Shown: positions 39,779-48,789 of the stretch, piece after piece
Numbering within the stretch: the stretch's first letter is position 1
How the letters are laid out: the number at the start of each line of letters is the position of its first letter
Source of the DNA: Sphingobacterium hotanense
Lineage (GTDB): Bacteria; Bacteroidota; Bacteroidia; Sphingobacteriales; Sphingobacteriaceae
Length of the DNA stretch: 64,000 nucleotides
Assembly: GCF_008274825.1 (NCBI RefSeq)
Contig: NZ_CP030848.1
Coordinates: 434,001-498,000 of the forward strand
Reading direction: 5' to 3'
Made by a program: the position numbers and the translations under genes
The notes under the pieces: model-generated
What the model was told of the DNA's origin: nothing
Seen by the model: the letters and a program-made list of their open reading frames with translations, nothing else
Database searches by the model: none

Positions 39779-40721
39779 ATTTGAATTGAGCGCTTCAAGA
39801 GCTGTCTGATATGAACATTCAGCTCATCAAGTGAAAAAAATGTCATCTGCCGTATCGGGTAATAGATGCGTTGATAGGTCAGATGGACCGCATTTTCCAC
39901 CAGGGCCTTGTCCTGCGCGGCATAGCTCCGGGTGGGATTGATCACGCAGTTGTAATGGCGGGCAAAGTCCTTGAAGGTCCGGTTGATCTCAGCTTCGTAC
40001 TTGCTGGCCCTATTGACCGCTGATTTCAGGTTGTCCGATACGATGGCTCTGGGGACACCCTGAAAGAACTGCAGGGCATTCCTGCAGCAGGATATAAGAT
40101 CTGCCCGCCTTTGTGTCATACATGCCTGAACATAAGTGTATTGGCTATAGGGAAGAATAGCGACAAATACTTCAACGTTCGTTACTTCGCCAGTATCACG
40201 GTCGACGATCTGGAGCTTCTTTCCAGCAAAGTCTATGAACATTTCCTGCCCGGCAACATGGTCGAGCTTCATGGAGCCTTTTTCTATAGGATATTTACGG
40301 CGGTAATGCTCCAGAAACTGGTAGAGCTATATGGATCTTTGCTCTGTTCGACATATTGCTGATAGTGGTACAGAAAGGTAAAGCCGGGATGGTTACGCGC
40401 CCTGTTTACACCCTCGAAAAACAGCATCAGTTCATTGTGACGGTCGGTATCGATCGTAGTATAGGAAGAAAATAATTCAGCTAAAGCGGCATTGTCCAAC
40501 TCCAGAAGAGACGTGAAAGGGTAATCACTGGCAGAGAACAGTTTGATATAGGTATTTACGGTATTGCGTGAAATACCCAAAATGACGGCTATTCTACGAT
40601 TGCTCAAACCATCAATATGTAATGTAAGGATCTGTTTTAAGTCCATTGGATCAAGTATATTGGCCATGTCGCTGATTTTTTTTGGCGACAAGGTAATTTA
40701 TTGATCTCAGAAAGTGGCACA
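39779..40721 (-). mobile_element. Decayed IS21-family element (istA remnant, frameshifted, no istB)
   Basis: The right end has the sequence TGTGCCACTTTCTGAGATC (minus strand, about 40721 inward), a likely IS terminus. Inside is an IstA-like gene in two frames: 40691-40284 (helix-turn-helix part, LSNRRIAVILGISRNTVNTY) and 40272-39779 (integrase core, DFAGKKLQIVDRDTGE, NLKSAVNR). A one-base shift near 40325-40330 restores FLEHYRRKYPIEKGSMKLDH across the gap. The C-terminus and the istB gene are missing. It differs clearly in sequence from the intact IS21 element next to it. Confidence 0.85.
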
Positions 40722-41017
40722 AATCAAACCGTAAACCACTGCTGTATAAAGAGTAGTTGGATATTCTGGAGTAAGCTGACCCCAGCAATCTGGACAAAAA
40801 AGAAATCACCATCTGCATTTAGAGGCTGTTAAAGCATGGCATTCTGGCGGATATTGACCCCTCAAATAAGGGTTTGAACAATTTATTCTGGAGCAAGCTG
40901 ACCCCTCTTTCGAGATATGGTCATTTTATTCTGGACGATGTTGACCCCTTTTGCACTCATGTTTCATGGGTTTCTGTTTTTTGGTTTATTTGGGCTAGAC
41001 CTAATTGATATATTCCA

Positions 41018-42568
41018 ATGGCCGGTAAATCAAGACCCATGAGTCAGATCAAACAGTTAATACGATTGCACAGGGAGAATTATCCCATTAAAACAATAGC
41101 CCGTCATCTATCCATCAGCAAGAATACGGTAAAGTCCTATCTAAAGAAGGTAACGGACCTGAATCTATCTCTGGAAAGGATACTGGAGTTGGAAGATCCA
41201 GTTCTTGAGCGGATGCTCAGATCGGGGAACCCCGCCTATCGGGACGAGCGTTTCGAGTATCTAAAAGAAAGGCTTCCTTATTTTGAAAAAGAACTATCAC
41301 GAATAGGTGTAAACCGGAGACTTTTGTGGGAAGAGTATTTAGTAGCTCATCCAGAGGGATATAGCTATGCCCAGTTCTGTTTCCATCTAAAGCAATTACT
41401 GGTCTCACGTCGCGATGGAAGCATGATACTGGACCACGAACCCGGTGACAAGCTTTTCATCGATTTCTCCGGCAAGAAGCTGGGTTACATCGACCATGAG
41501 ACTGGTGAAATCATTTTATGCGAGATATTTGTTGCGTGCCTACCATATTCCAACTATTGTTTTGCCATGGCCGTTCCCAGTCAGCGATCCCCCGATTTTC
41601 TCTATGCACTGGACTGCTGCCTGCAGTTTCTTGGAGGGGTCCCCAGAGCGATTGTCCCGGACAACCTCAAGTCAGCCGTCATACGAACCGATCGGTATGA
41701 ACCAGAGATCAACAGGTCCATGGAAGATCTGGCAAACCATTATGATACGGTCGTAGTGCCTGCAAGACCTGCCAGGCCCCGGGATAAAAGTGCCGTAGAG
41801 AACCATGTGAAGATCATCTATACCCAGGTATTTGCCCGGTTACGCAACAGGCAGTTCTTTGATCTCCCCTCACTCAACCTTGCTATCGGAGAGTGTATCG
41901 AGAGATTGAACCAGACCAGAATGCAGGACAGGAACTATTGCCGTCAGGAACGGTTTCTCAGCAACGAGCTGTCCAGTCTCAGACCACTTCCTCGGGACCG
42001 CTTTTCGATGAAATATTATACGACCCTCAAAGTGGGAACTAATGGACATGTACATCTCAAAAGGGACAGGCATTCCTATAGCGTTCCTTATGTCCATATT
42101 GGCAAACAGGCCCTAGTGGTCTATACTGAGCGTTTAGTCCACATCTATATTGAGAACGTACAGGTAGCCCTGCACAGCAGGAGTTTTGTTGCCAACAAAT
42201 ACTCGACGCATCCCGAACACCTTGCTTCCAAGCACCAGCAGTATGGCACCCGTTCGCCAGATTATTATATCAAGCGCGCTCTGGATATCCATTCGGACTT
42301 TCACTTACTGGTCGTTCGGGTCTTTGGACAAAGTGACCGATATCCGGAACAACTCTACAGAACGTGCGAAGGACTCTTTAGGCTGCACCGTAGCTATGGG
42401 GAAACATTCTTCAAAGCATGTGAAATTGCCTTAAGGAACGACATGCTGTCCTATAAGTTCCTACAAAGAATATTGGAAAACGGAATGGTGGAGCAACAGC
42501 AAGAGGGGGCGGATAACAAGCAATTGCCACAACATGAAAATATCAGGGGAGCATCCTATTACTCATAA
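41018..42568 (+). CDS. istA: IS21-family transposase IstA
   Basis: A 516-residue DDE transposase: an N-terminal helix-turn-helix (YPIKTIARHLSISKNTVKSYL), an rve-type integrase core (DKLFIDFSGKKLGYIDHETGE, GGVPRAIVPDNLKSAV, RDKSAVENHVKIIY) and a C-terminal beta domain (KVGTNGHVHLKRDRHSYSVPY). The frame is intact. It precedes istB by 26 bases, which is standard for IS21, where IstA cuts and joins the ends with IstB as helper. Confidence 0.95.
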   Translation: MAGKSRPMSQIKQLIRLHRENYPIKTIARHLSISKNTVKSYLKKVTDLNLSLERILELEDPVLERMLRSGNPAYRDERFEYLKERLPYFEKELSRIGVNRRLLWEEYLVAHPEGYSYAQFCFHLKQLLVSRRDGSMILDHEPGDKLFIDFSGKKLGYIDHETGEIILCEIFVACLPYSNYCFAMAVPSQRSPDFLYALDCCLQFLGGVPRAIVPDNLKSAVIRTDRYEPEINRSMEDLANHYDTVVVPARPARPRDKSAVENHVKIIYTQVFARLRNRQFFDLPSLNLAIGECIERLNQTRMQDRNYCRQERFLSNELSSLRPLPRDRFSMKYYTTLKVGTNGHVHLKRDRHSYSVPYVHIGKQALVVYTERLVHIYIENVQVALHSRSFVANKYSTHPEHLASKHQQYGTRSPDYYIKRALDIHSDFHLLVVRVFGQSDRYPEQLYRTCEGLFRLHRSYGETFFKACEIALRNDMLSYKFLQRILENGMVEQQQEGADNKQLPQHENIRGASYYS

Positions 42569-42594
42569 AAATGAACTATAAAACTTAGAAACAG

Positions 42595-43311
42595 ATGAAT
42601 GTAGAACAACAATTGAACACGCTCCGCTTCCATGGAATGGAGCGTCAATGGAAAGCGATGAAAGAAACACGGCAGATCGGAAAACTGGCTCTGGAAGAAG
42701 GCCTTACCCTGTTGCTGCAGGCCGAATCTGACAGTCGCTTCGAACTGCGGTTCGAGAGGTTAAAGAAGAATGCAGCCTTCCGTTACCAGGCCTCTATTGA
42801 AGAGATCAATATGGATCCATCCAGGGGGATCGACAAGATCCAATTGATGGACTTGGCCACAGGCCAATATATCGAAAGGGCCGAGCCGATCATTATCGTT
42901 GGTGCAACAGGCTGCGGAAAATCTTTCATGGCGTCTGCTCTGGGGCTCAGGGCTTGTGCCCAAGGTAAGAGAGTCGCTTACTTCAGTATGCAAAAATTGC
43001 TTTTGAGAACAAAAATGGCCAGGTTGGATGGATCGATCCACAAGCTTCTTATGAAACTCTCCAAGGTAGAACTGCTTATAATGGATGACTTCGGCCTGGT
43101 AAACCTCGACCAACAGCAAAGGATTGACCTGATGGAAATCATAGAGGACAGACATGCCAAATGTTCAACAATCATTGCAAGCCAATTACCTGTGGCCAGT
43201 TGGCATGCTGTGATTGGGGATGATACATTATCGGATGCTATTCTGGATAGGATAGTTCACACATCCCACCGGATCGAACTTAAAGGTGAAAGTCTAAGAA
43301 AAAAGAAGTAA
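42595..43311 (+). CDS. istB: IS21-family helper ATPase IstB
   Basis: A 238-residue AAA+ ATPase with Walker A GATGCGKS (about residues 102-109) and Walker B LLIMDDFG (about 160-167). It is DnaC-like and chooses the target and stimulates IstA. The start at 42595 lies 26 bases after istA. Nothing is unusual. Confidence 0.95.
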   Translation: MNVEQQLNTLRFHGMERQWKAMKETRQIGKLALEEGLTLLLQAESDSRFELRFERLKKNAAFRYQASIEEINMDPSRGIDKIQLMDLATGQYIERAEPIIIVGATGCGKSFMASALGLRACAQGKRVAYFSMQKLLLRTKMARLDGSIHKLLMKLSKVELLIMDDFGLVNLDQQQRIDLMEIIEDRHAKCSTIIASQLPVASWHAVIGDDTLSDAILDRIVHTSHRIELKGESLRKKK

Positions 43312-43402
43312 TATTGTCAGGCCATTTGTAGGCAATCCTGTAAACCAAAAATCAGGGGGTCAATATTGCCAGAAAGGGGTCAACATGACCAGAATATCCA
43401 CA

Positions 43403-43479
43403 AGTAGAATGCTGTTGGTAATTAATTCAAGTAAACTTTGTTTCATTTAATTTTTTCGTAATGTTGGTTAAAGCTTACA
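43403..43479 (-). other. Truncated cassette start with a short interrupted frame
   Basis: Between the last palindrome and the IS21 element the minus strand starts with GTTAGCTGTAAGC, the expected start of a further cassette. It then has an ATG at 43446 followed by an open frame (MKQSLLELITNSILLV) that runs into the IS21 end. If the IS and one AGTAG copy are removed, the frame continues a little (FIQQWFTV) and then meets TGA just before the older IS21 remnant. The remainder of this cassette is lost. Confidence 0.5.
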
Positions 43480-43678
43480 GCTAACGTTTTGGGTATTGCC
43501 GAAGGCGGGGAAATCGAAGCGATAAGTTTCGATTTTGCACCGAGGTGAGCCAAAACGAATTTTTGTGAGTTAAATTTAAAAATAAAAAACGAATAAAATT
43601 CGTTTTTGGGGGAGATAGAAGTACAAACTTTCAATTTAGTACTGCATCTCCGCTTTTGGCAATACCTTGTTAGCGGTA
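43480..43678 (-). repeat. attC1-like site of the VOC-EVE-MarR cassette
   Basis: A 199-bp palindrome. Inner arms GGGTATTGCC (43491) and GGCAATACC (43658). Outer element GTTAGCGGTA (43669-43678) is complementary to TACCGCTAAC at 45080-45089. A secondary AT-rich stem (AAACGAATTTT/AAAATTCGTTTT) sits inside. It is nearly identical to attC2. Confidence 0.85.
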
Positions 43679-43685
43679 TGTGCTT

Positions 43686-44147
43686 TTATTCGTCTTTGTT
43701 TGTTTTGATAAGTGTTTGCATATAGCTATTCAGATTAGAAAGGTTTTTGTCAATGCTTGAAAAAAATTCAATGTCTGCATTTTCTACTTTCGTAAGTGCT
43801 GTCTGCAAAATCTTTTTCCCGTTTGTTGTCAGCTTTACAATTTTTGCTCTTGTGTCGGTGGCGTGTTCTTGTCTTGTAATCAGTTTTTTGGTTTCTAAAG
43901 TCCGTAATACTTTTGATACCATCATACGGTCAAAGTTGTTGAGATTAGCAATTTCTACCTGCGTAATGTTTTCGCTTTTGTTGGTAAGCCACGCAATGGA
44001 AGTTAGTAAAACAAACTGCGTGTGTGTTAAATCCAAGGGATCTAACACTTTTTTTAGTTTGCGTTGCCAAAGTAATGTTAGTTGTCCTAATAAATACCCC
44101 GGACTTGTGTCGGGACTCTTAAAGATAAATTCAATTTTTTCAGACAT
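43686..44147 (-). CDS. MarR-family transcriptional regulator
   Basis: A 153-residue winged-helix protein. The DNA-binding part reads VEIANLNNFDRMMVSKVLRTLETKKLITRQEHATDTRAK (about residues 62-100), with a typical wing of the MarR family. Its start overlaps the stop of the EVE-domain gene by 8 bases, so it is the last gene of the VOC-EVE-MarR operon. It likely represses this operon through the inverted repeat at 44,966-45,000 in front of the first gene. The inducer is unknown. Confidence 0.88.
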   Translation of the reverse strand: MSEKIEFIFKSPDTSPGYLLGQLTLLWQRKLKKVLDPLDLTHTQFVLLTSIAWLTNKSENITQVEIANLNNFDRMMVSKVLRTLETKKLITRQEHATDTRAKIVKLTTNGKKILQTALTKVENADIEFFSSIDKNLSNLNSYMQTLIKTNKDE

Positions 44148-44580
44148 ATTCTTTTTGTAACATTTTAGATGAAATTAAATTAAAATCGTGTTGCTTTATT
44201 TCAAAGAAACCAAAGCGAAACGGATAACCCCAACTTTTTTTGTTTTGAATAAAATTCAAGTCGTCAATCAGCGGAAGAATGGACACGTCTTCGCTTTCAT
44301 AAAATTCAATATTCCTTCTGAATGGACAAAAATCCGCAGTCATCTGAAACGGATATACTTCATTGTCTTTTACTATTCCGATTGCCGTAAATTCCTGACA
44401 CTTTTCAGGCTTTCCAAATGTAAGTTTTCCCGAATAGTAAATCACAAAATCGCCTTTTTGCATTCTTTTCAAAGGCGATGATTTCCCGTGACAGGCTTGT
44501 GCAATTCCTTCTGCAACGCCTGTTCTTACGTGGTCTTTAGATGCTACGATAATCCAATATTTCGTTGGTCTATCTTTCAT
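44140..44580 (-). CDS. EVE-domain protein
   Basis: A 146-residue protein starting MKDRPTKYWIIVASKDHVRTGVAEG. The motif WIIVASKDHV and the later GDFVIYYSGKLTFG are those of EVE (PUA/YTH-like) domains, which bind modified bases in nucleic acids. The N-terminal site contains the usual aromatic Trp and Tyr. Stand-alone EVE proteins often sit beside defence or stress genes. Here it lies between a VOC protein and a MarR regulator in one cassette. The modified base that it reads is unknown. Confidence 0.82.
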   Translation of the reverse strand: MKDRPTKYWIIVASKDHVRTGVAEGIAQACHGKSSPLKRMQKGDFVIYYSGKLTFGKPEKCQEFTAIGIVKDNEVYPFQMTADFCPFRRNIEFYESEDVSILPLIDDLNFIQNKKSWGYPFRFGFFEIKQHDFNLISSKMLQKEYV

Positions 44581-44585
44581 TTTGG

Positions 44586-44951
44586 CTAATTATTTCGTTG
44601 CATGAAAGTCAACACGTATCCGTCAAGGTCTTTTACCATCAATGTTTTGCCAAAAGGCGTTTGGTTGATACCACCCAAAATTGGAATTTTTCTATCTTCA
44701 AACTGCTCTTTTAGTTTTTCAATTGTTCCGTCAATAGCAAACCAAAGAGAGGTGCCAATTCCTAACTCTTTTCCGTCAATGTTTCCAATTGGTTTACGGA
44801 TAGCAAAACTTGCTTCGCCTTTATTGTATTTAAAAACAACAGCTTCGGGATTACCGATTTCCAAAGGCTCAAAGCCTAATTTATTTGTGTAGAAGTCTTT
44901 TGAGGCTTCCAAATCTCTCACTTGAAGAGATGCAAATTCTAATCGTCTCAT
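44586..44951 (-). CDS. VOC-family (glyoxalase/bleomycin-resistance-like) protein
   Basis: A 121-residue protein with the vicinal-oxygen-chelate fold (RRLEFASLQVRDLEASKDFY..., TPFGKTLMVKDLDGYVLTFMQ). Small VOC proteins sequester drugs such as bleomycin or act as glyoxalase or dioxygenase enzymes. Given the resistance context and the MarR partner, a drug- or metabolite-binding role is plausible, but not shown. It is the first gene of its cassette, with a MarR-type inverted repeat in front of it. Confidence 0.82.
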   Translation of the reverse strand: MRRLEFASLQVRDLEASKDFYTNKLGFEPLEIGNPEAVVFKYNKGEASFAIRKPIGNIDGKELGIGTSLWFAIDGTIEKLKEQFEDRKIPILGGINQTPFGKTLMVKDLDGYVLTFMQRNN

Positions 44952-44965
44952 TGTTTAAAATTTCA

Positions 44966-45000
44966 ATTGTTGCTGTAAATATAATATACACGACAACAAT
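44966..45000. promoter_or_regulatory. Candidate MarR operator
   Basis: The near-perfect inverted repeat ATTGTTGCTGT (44966-44976) and ACGACAACAAT (44990-45000) lies 15 bases upstream of the VOC ATG. Its position and form suit binding of the MarR protein encoded in the same cassette. Confidence 0.5.
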
Positions 45001-45079
45001 AAACAAATTTTTTCTGTTTTTTTTATTTTAGTTGTCAAGAAATGCGTCGATAAGTTTTTTATGAGTGGTTGAGTAGCAT

Positions 45080-45282
45080 TACCGCTAACGTTTTGGGTAT
45101 TGCCGAAGGCGGGGAAATCGAAGCGATAAGTTTTGATTTTGCACCGAGGCGAGCCAAAACGAATTTTTATGAGTTAAATTTAAAAATAAAAAACGAATAA
45201 AATTCGTTTTTGGCGGAGATAGAAGCACAAACCTTGAATTTAGCAATTTAAGCCTGCTTTTGGCAATACCTTGTTACCTGCA
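45080..45282 (-). repeat. attC2-like site of the UvrA-like cassette
   Basis: A 203-bp palindrome. Inner arms GGTATTGCC and GGCAATACC. Outer element GTTACCTGCA (45273-45282) is complementary to TGCAGGTAAC at 47592-47601. It is nearly the same as attC1, including the inner AT-rich stem. Confidence 0.85.
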
Positions 45283-45285
45283 GTA

Positions 45286-47535
45286 CTATTCAAGATGCTT
45301 TTTTAAAAACTTTGCGGTTTCCGATTTTTTGTTTTTTAAAAGGTCTGCAACGAAACCTTCAAAAATTAAATTTCCGCCATATTTACCTGCACCAATCCCG
45401 ATGTCAATTATCCAGTCGGCTTTTGAAATAATATCTAAATTATGTTCTATTACAATTAACGTATTGCCTTTGTCAATAAGGCGATTTATAATTACCATTA
45501 ACTTCTCTGTATCGGCGGGATGTAAACCTGTGCTTGGTTCGTCTAATACAAAAGTATTGTTCACACTATTCAATTCCTTTGTTAATTTTAAGCGTTGCCT
45601 TTCCCCGCCTGAAAAACTATTGAGGCGTTGTCCTAAAGTCAAATAACCCAAACCCAGTTCTACCAATAAATTAAAATGATGGACAAAATCATTTTCCTCA
45701 AAGAAAATTTGGGATTCTTCCACCGTTAATTCCATTACTTCCGCAATGTTTTTGCTATTATATTGATAATGCAGAACATCTGGATTAAAACCATTTCCGC
45801 CACAAACTTCGCAAGGTTCTTCTACATCTTCCATAAAAGCCAAATCAATTTTTTCGATACCCAATCCTTTACAATTAGGGCAAGCTCCTTCTCCGTTTCG
45901 GCTGAAAATTTTGTTGCTTACGTTGTTTTCTTTGGCGAATAAATTACGAATGAAATCGGAGATATCAAGATAAGTAAGCAAGTTGCTTCTTGAAGTTGCC
46001 GCAAAAATTGATTGGTCAATAATTTTCACATCGGGAAATTGAATAGGCAAAACTTTACTGATTAATGTGCTTTTGCCCGAACCTGCTACTCCTGTAACAA
46101 CCGTCAATACTTTTTTTGGAATATTTACTGTGATGTTTTTTAGATTATGTAATTGTGCATTTTTAATGGTTAAATAACTTTCGGATTTACGTGGAGATGT
46201 ATTGTAAGTTCTTTTTTGCAAAAAATAACTGCCTGTTTTTCCAGCTGAATTTTTTAATTTTTCAAAACTACCTTCATATACAATTTCCCCACCTTTTTTG
46301 CCCGACAATGGACCCATATCTACAATGTGTTCGGCAATTTTAATCAAGTCGGGGTCGTGTTCTACAATTAAAACGGTATTGCTCTTGTCTTTTATTTGCT
46401 GAATAATTCCTGCAATATTTTCTAAATCTTTTGGATGTAAACCGATGCTCGGTTCATCAAAAATGTATAAAAGATTTTCTAGACTGTTGCCCAAATGCTT
46501 CACCATTTTTATGCGTTGCGATTCACCGCCTGATAAAGTATTTGTAACTCTGTCGAGCGTTAAATATTGAAGCCCGATATTCACCACATTTTTAAGCTTT
46601 TTGATTAGCTCATTTAGTAGTGTTTCATATGCTTTTGAAGAAAGTGTTTTTATAAAATTAAGCAATTCATCAATTGGCAGTTCCGAACAATCAGCAATGT
46701 TTTTACCATTAATTTTGCAGGATAAAATTTTTTCGTTCAACCTTTTTCCGTTGCAGGCAGGGCAAGGCTCTGAAATTAATATCTTTTGAAGTTCATTTTT
46801 GCGGGTATTGAATTCTTTACTATCCTTTTTTAAAAAATCATTGGTTAGTCTGGGAATAATTCCTTTGTAAAGCATTGTTTTTCCCCAGCTTTTATGAGGA
46901 TTTTTTGGTTTATGCTCGTCTGCGTACAATAAAAGCTCCCATTCTTTAGAAGAATATTCTCCAAGTTTTTTATCGTTGTCAAAATATCCGGAATAGGCAT
47001 ACCTTATCCATCTGTAACCGCCCGGCTGAAAAGTAGGAAATAAAATTGCTCCTTCATTCAGCGATTTATTTTTGTCGAATAAGTTGGTTATATTAATCGT
47101 TTGTTTCTGTCCCAAACCTTCACAAATAGGGCACATTCCTTGGGGATTATTGAAAGAAAACACATTGGAATATCCGACAAATGGCTTTCCCATTCTGGAA
47201 AAAAGTAAACGTAGCGAGGCATAAATATCTGTAGCAGTACCAACTGTTGACCTTGCGTTACCACCCAATCTTTTTTGATTGATTATTACAGGAACATTTA
47301 AATGCTCAATTTTATCAACATCTGCCACACCAAAATGCATCAGTCTGTTCCTTACAAAACTGTTTTGCGTTTCATTAATCTGCCGTTGTGCTTCAGCACC
47401 AATTGTTTCAAAAACTAGCGAAGATTTACCCGAACCAGAAACACCCGTAAAAACGGTAATTTTATTTTTTGGTATTTCAAGAGAAATATTTTTTAAATTA
47501 TTTTGCCTTGCACCTGTTATTTTTATTGTTTCCAT
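45286..47535 (-). CDS. UvrA-like ABC protein (class II UvrA / DrrC-like)
   Basis: A 749-residue protein with two ABC ATPase units, each with a Walker A (TGVSGSGKSSLV at about 30 and TGVAGSGKSTLI at about 480) and ABC signature (TLSGGESQRIKMV and SFSGGERQRLKLT). The Cys-rich zinc fingers of UvrA are seen (CPICEGLG, CPACNGKR, CPNCKGLG with CEVCGGNG). It is shorter than UvrA (about 940 residues) and lacks the UvrB-binding insertion, as in class II (UvrA2) and DrrC proteins. Such proteins are linked to tolerance of DNA-intercalating drugs. It is alone in its cassette. Confidence 0.85.
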   Translation of the reverse strand: METIKITGARQNNLKNISLEIPKNKITVFTGVSGSGKSSLVFETIGAEAQRQINETQNSFVRNRLMHFGVADVDKIEHLNVPVIINQKRLGGNARSTVGTATDIYASLRLLFSRMGKPFVGYSNVFSFNNPQGMCPICEGLGQKQTINITNLFDKNKSLNEGAILFPTFQPGGYRWIRYAYSGYFDNDKKLGEYSSKEWELLLYADEHKPKNPHKSWGKTMLYKGIIPRLTNDFLKKDSKEFNTRKNELQKILISEPCPACNGKRLNEKILSCKINGKNIADCSELPIDELLNFIKTLSSKAYETLLNELIKKLKNVVNIGLQYLTLDRVTNTLSGGESQRIKMVKHLGNSLENLLYIFDEPSIGLHPKDLENIAGIIQQIKDKSNTVLIVEHDPDLIKIAEHIVDMGPLSGKKGGEIVYEGSFEKLKNSAGKTGSYFLQKRTYNTSPRKSESYLTIKNAQLHNLKNITVNIPKKVLTVVTGVAGSGKSTLISKVLPIQFPDVKIIDQSIFAATSRSNLLTYLDISDFIRNLFAKENNVSNKIFSRNGEGACPNCKGLGIEKIDLAFMEDVEEPCEVCGGNGFNPDVLHYQYNSKNIAEVMELTVEESQIFFEENDFVHHFNLLVELGLGYLTLGQRLNSFSGGERQRLKLTKELNSVNNTFVLDEPSTGLHPADTEKLMVIINRLIDKGNTLIVIEHNLDIISKADWIIDIGIGAGKYGGNLIFEGFVADLLKNKKSETAKFLKKHLE

Positions 47536-47591
47536 AATGTTTGAGCAATTTGTTCATCGTTTAATGTTTAGGGCAGGTTGGTTGAAAGTAT

Positions 47592-47730
47592 TGCAGGTAA
47601 CGTTTTGCGTGTATGAGAAGTAGCGGATTAAAAAGCACTTCACTTTTAGTTTGGCACTAACTTTTATTAAAAGCTCAGACCTTTGATTTAGCACTGAACC
47701 CGCTATTTTTCATACACGCTGTTGGTAGCC
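47592..47730 (-). repeat. attC3-like site of the SIR2/DUF262 cassette
   Basis: A 139-bp palindrome. Inner arms GCGTGTATGA and CATACACGC. Outer element GTTGGTAGCC (47721-47730) is complementary to GGCTACCAAC at 49809-49818. Confidence 0.85.
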
Positions 47731-47734
47731 GTAT

Positions 47735-48787
47735 TTATTCGATTCTATTTTGTCCTAAATATTCTAATAAAGCATTAATTCTTCTGATTCTTCTAGCACG
47801 ACTCTTTGTTCCCGCATTCATTGATATTTGATAATCAGTCGCGTAAGGATTTTCATTTTTTTCTCTGAGGTCAGTATAGAAACTGTCTAGTTGTGTGTCT
47901 ATATCAGGAATTTGTATTCCATTTTCATACATATGCCAAGCGAGACCAAATAAACCATACATATGACTAACTCCGAAGATTCTATATTTCTCAAGGTCAA
48001 GGTTAAAGGTTTGAATTATTTCTGTTATTCGTTCAAACTCATTAAATACATCTTCGGTGTTTTCAAAGTTTGATGCTGCATATTTTGAAAATAAATCGTC
48101 AATAATCTCAGTCCTATCACTCGCAAATAATTGATTTTCTAAAATCACAAATAAAAGCTCAGAGATGAATTCGTGGTGCTCTAGCCTATTTCTCTCTAGT
48201 TTAGAAAGTGGATATTGCCAAAAATCAATATTTGAGCACCTTTCTATCAGTTGATAAAAGTTAGAATTGTGATATTTTGCGTTCCTTAATTCTTGATTAG
48301 TTAATGGCTCTCCATTGCGATTCAATCTATCAAATATATTATTAACTATATCAATTTGGTCTGTATCAACATACTCAATTGTTAGTTCGTATTTCCAAAA
48401 AACTTTTTTCCATTCTGAGAGACCTTTTTCATCGAAATCTTTAAAAAACAAACCATTTAGAACTTCATCTCCATAGGTGTCATTACTAAAATCATCTGGT
48501 ATACTAACTTCATTTTTTATAAATGAAATAATTGTTGTAAGGCGCTGCTTTCCATCGATTACGTCATAAATAGTCTTCCCGGTTTCAGTATCAATATGCT
48601 GATGTAAAAAAATGGGAGGCATTGGAAAATTCTTTAAAATGGTATCGATTAAAAAAGACTTCTTGGAGTATGACCAAACATCTGAAGGTCTTTGATAATC
48701 AGGTTCAAAGTTGTATTTCCCTAATTGATAATTTTCCCAAAAGGTGGCAATATTAATATTATTGCTATTTCTTTCTAATACTTTCAT
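47735..48787 (-). CDS. DUF262 (ParB/GmrS-like) protein
   Basis: A 350-residue protein whose N-terminal half is a DUF262 domain (NFEPDYQRPSDVWSYSKKSF, then the conserved YDVIDGKQRLTTIISFI at about residues 74-90). The DGKQR motif is the family's nucleotide-binding and nuclease-linked signature, known from GmrS of the GmrSD restriction system. The C-terminal half is helical with no recognised domain. It starts three bases past the stop of the SIR2-like gene, so the two form an operon. A defence role is inferred from the two families together. Confidence 0.82.
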   Translation of the reverse strand: MKVLERNSNNINIATFWENYQLGKYNFEPDYQRPSDVWSYSKKSFLIDTILKNFPMPPIFLHQHIDTETGKTIYDVIDGKQRLTTIISFIKNEVSIPDDFSNDTYGDEVLNGLFFKDFDEKGLSEWKKVFWKYELTIEYVDTDQIDIVNNIFDRLNRNGEPLTNQELRNAKYHNSNFYQLIERCSNIDFWQYPLSKLERNRLEHHEFISELLFVILENQLFASDRTEIIDDLFSKYAASNFENTEDVFNEFERITEIIQTFNLDLEKYRIFGVSHMYGLFGLAWHMYENGIQIPDIDTQLDSFYTDLREKNENPYATDYQISMNAGTKSRARRIRRINALLEYLGQNRIE

Positions 48788-48789
48788 AT

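Larger units (their letters stand above)
40757..43402 (+). mobile_element. Intact IS21-family insertion sequence with 5-bp target duplication
   Basis: The element carries istA and istB and multiple terminal repeats of the type TATTCTGG...TGACCCC (four near the left end from about 40,760 to 40,960, two inverted at the right near 43,354-43,395). The ends read TTGGATATTCTGG on the left and TGTGGATATTCTGG on the right (reverse complement). A direct repeat AGTAG flanks it at 40752-40756 and 43403-43407. The length is about 2.6 kb, normal for IS21. Confidence 0.85.
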
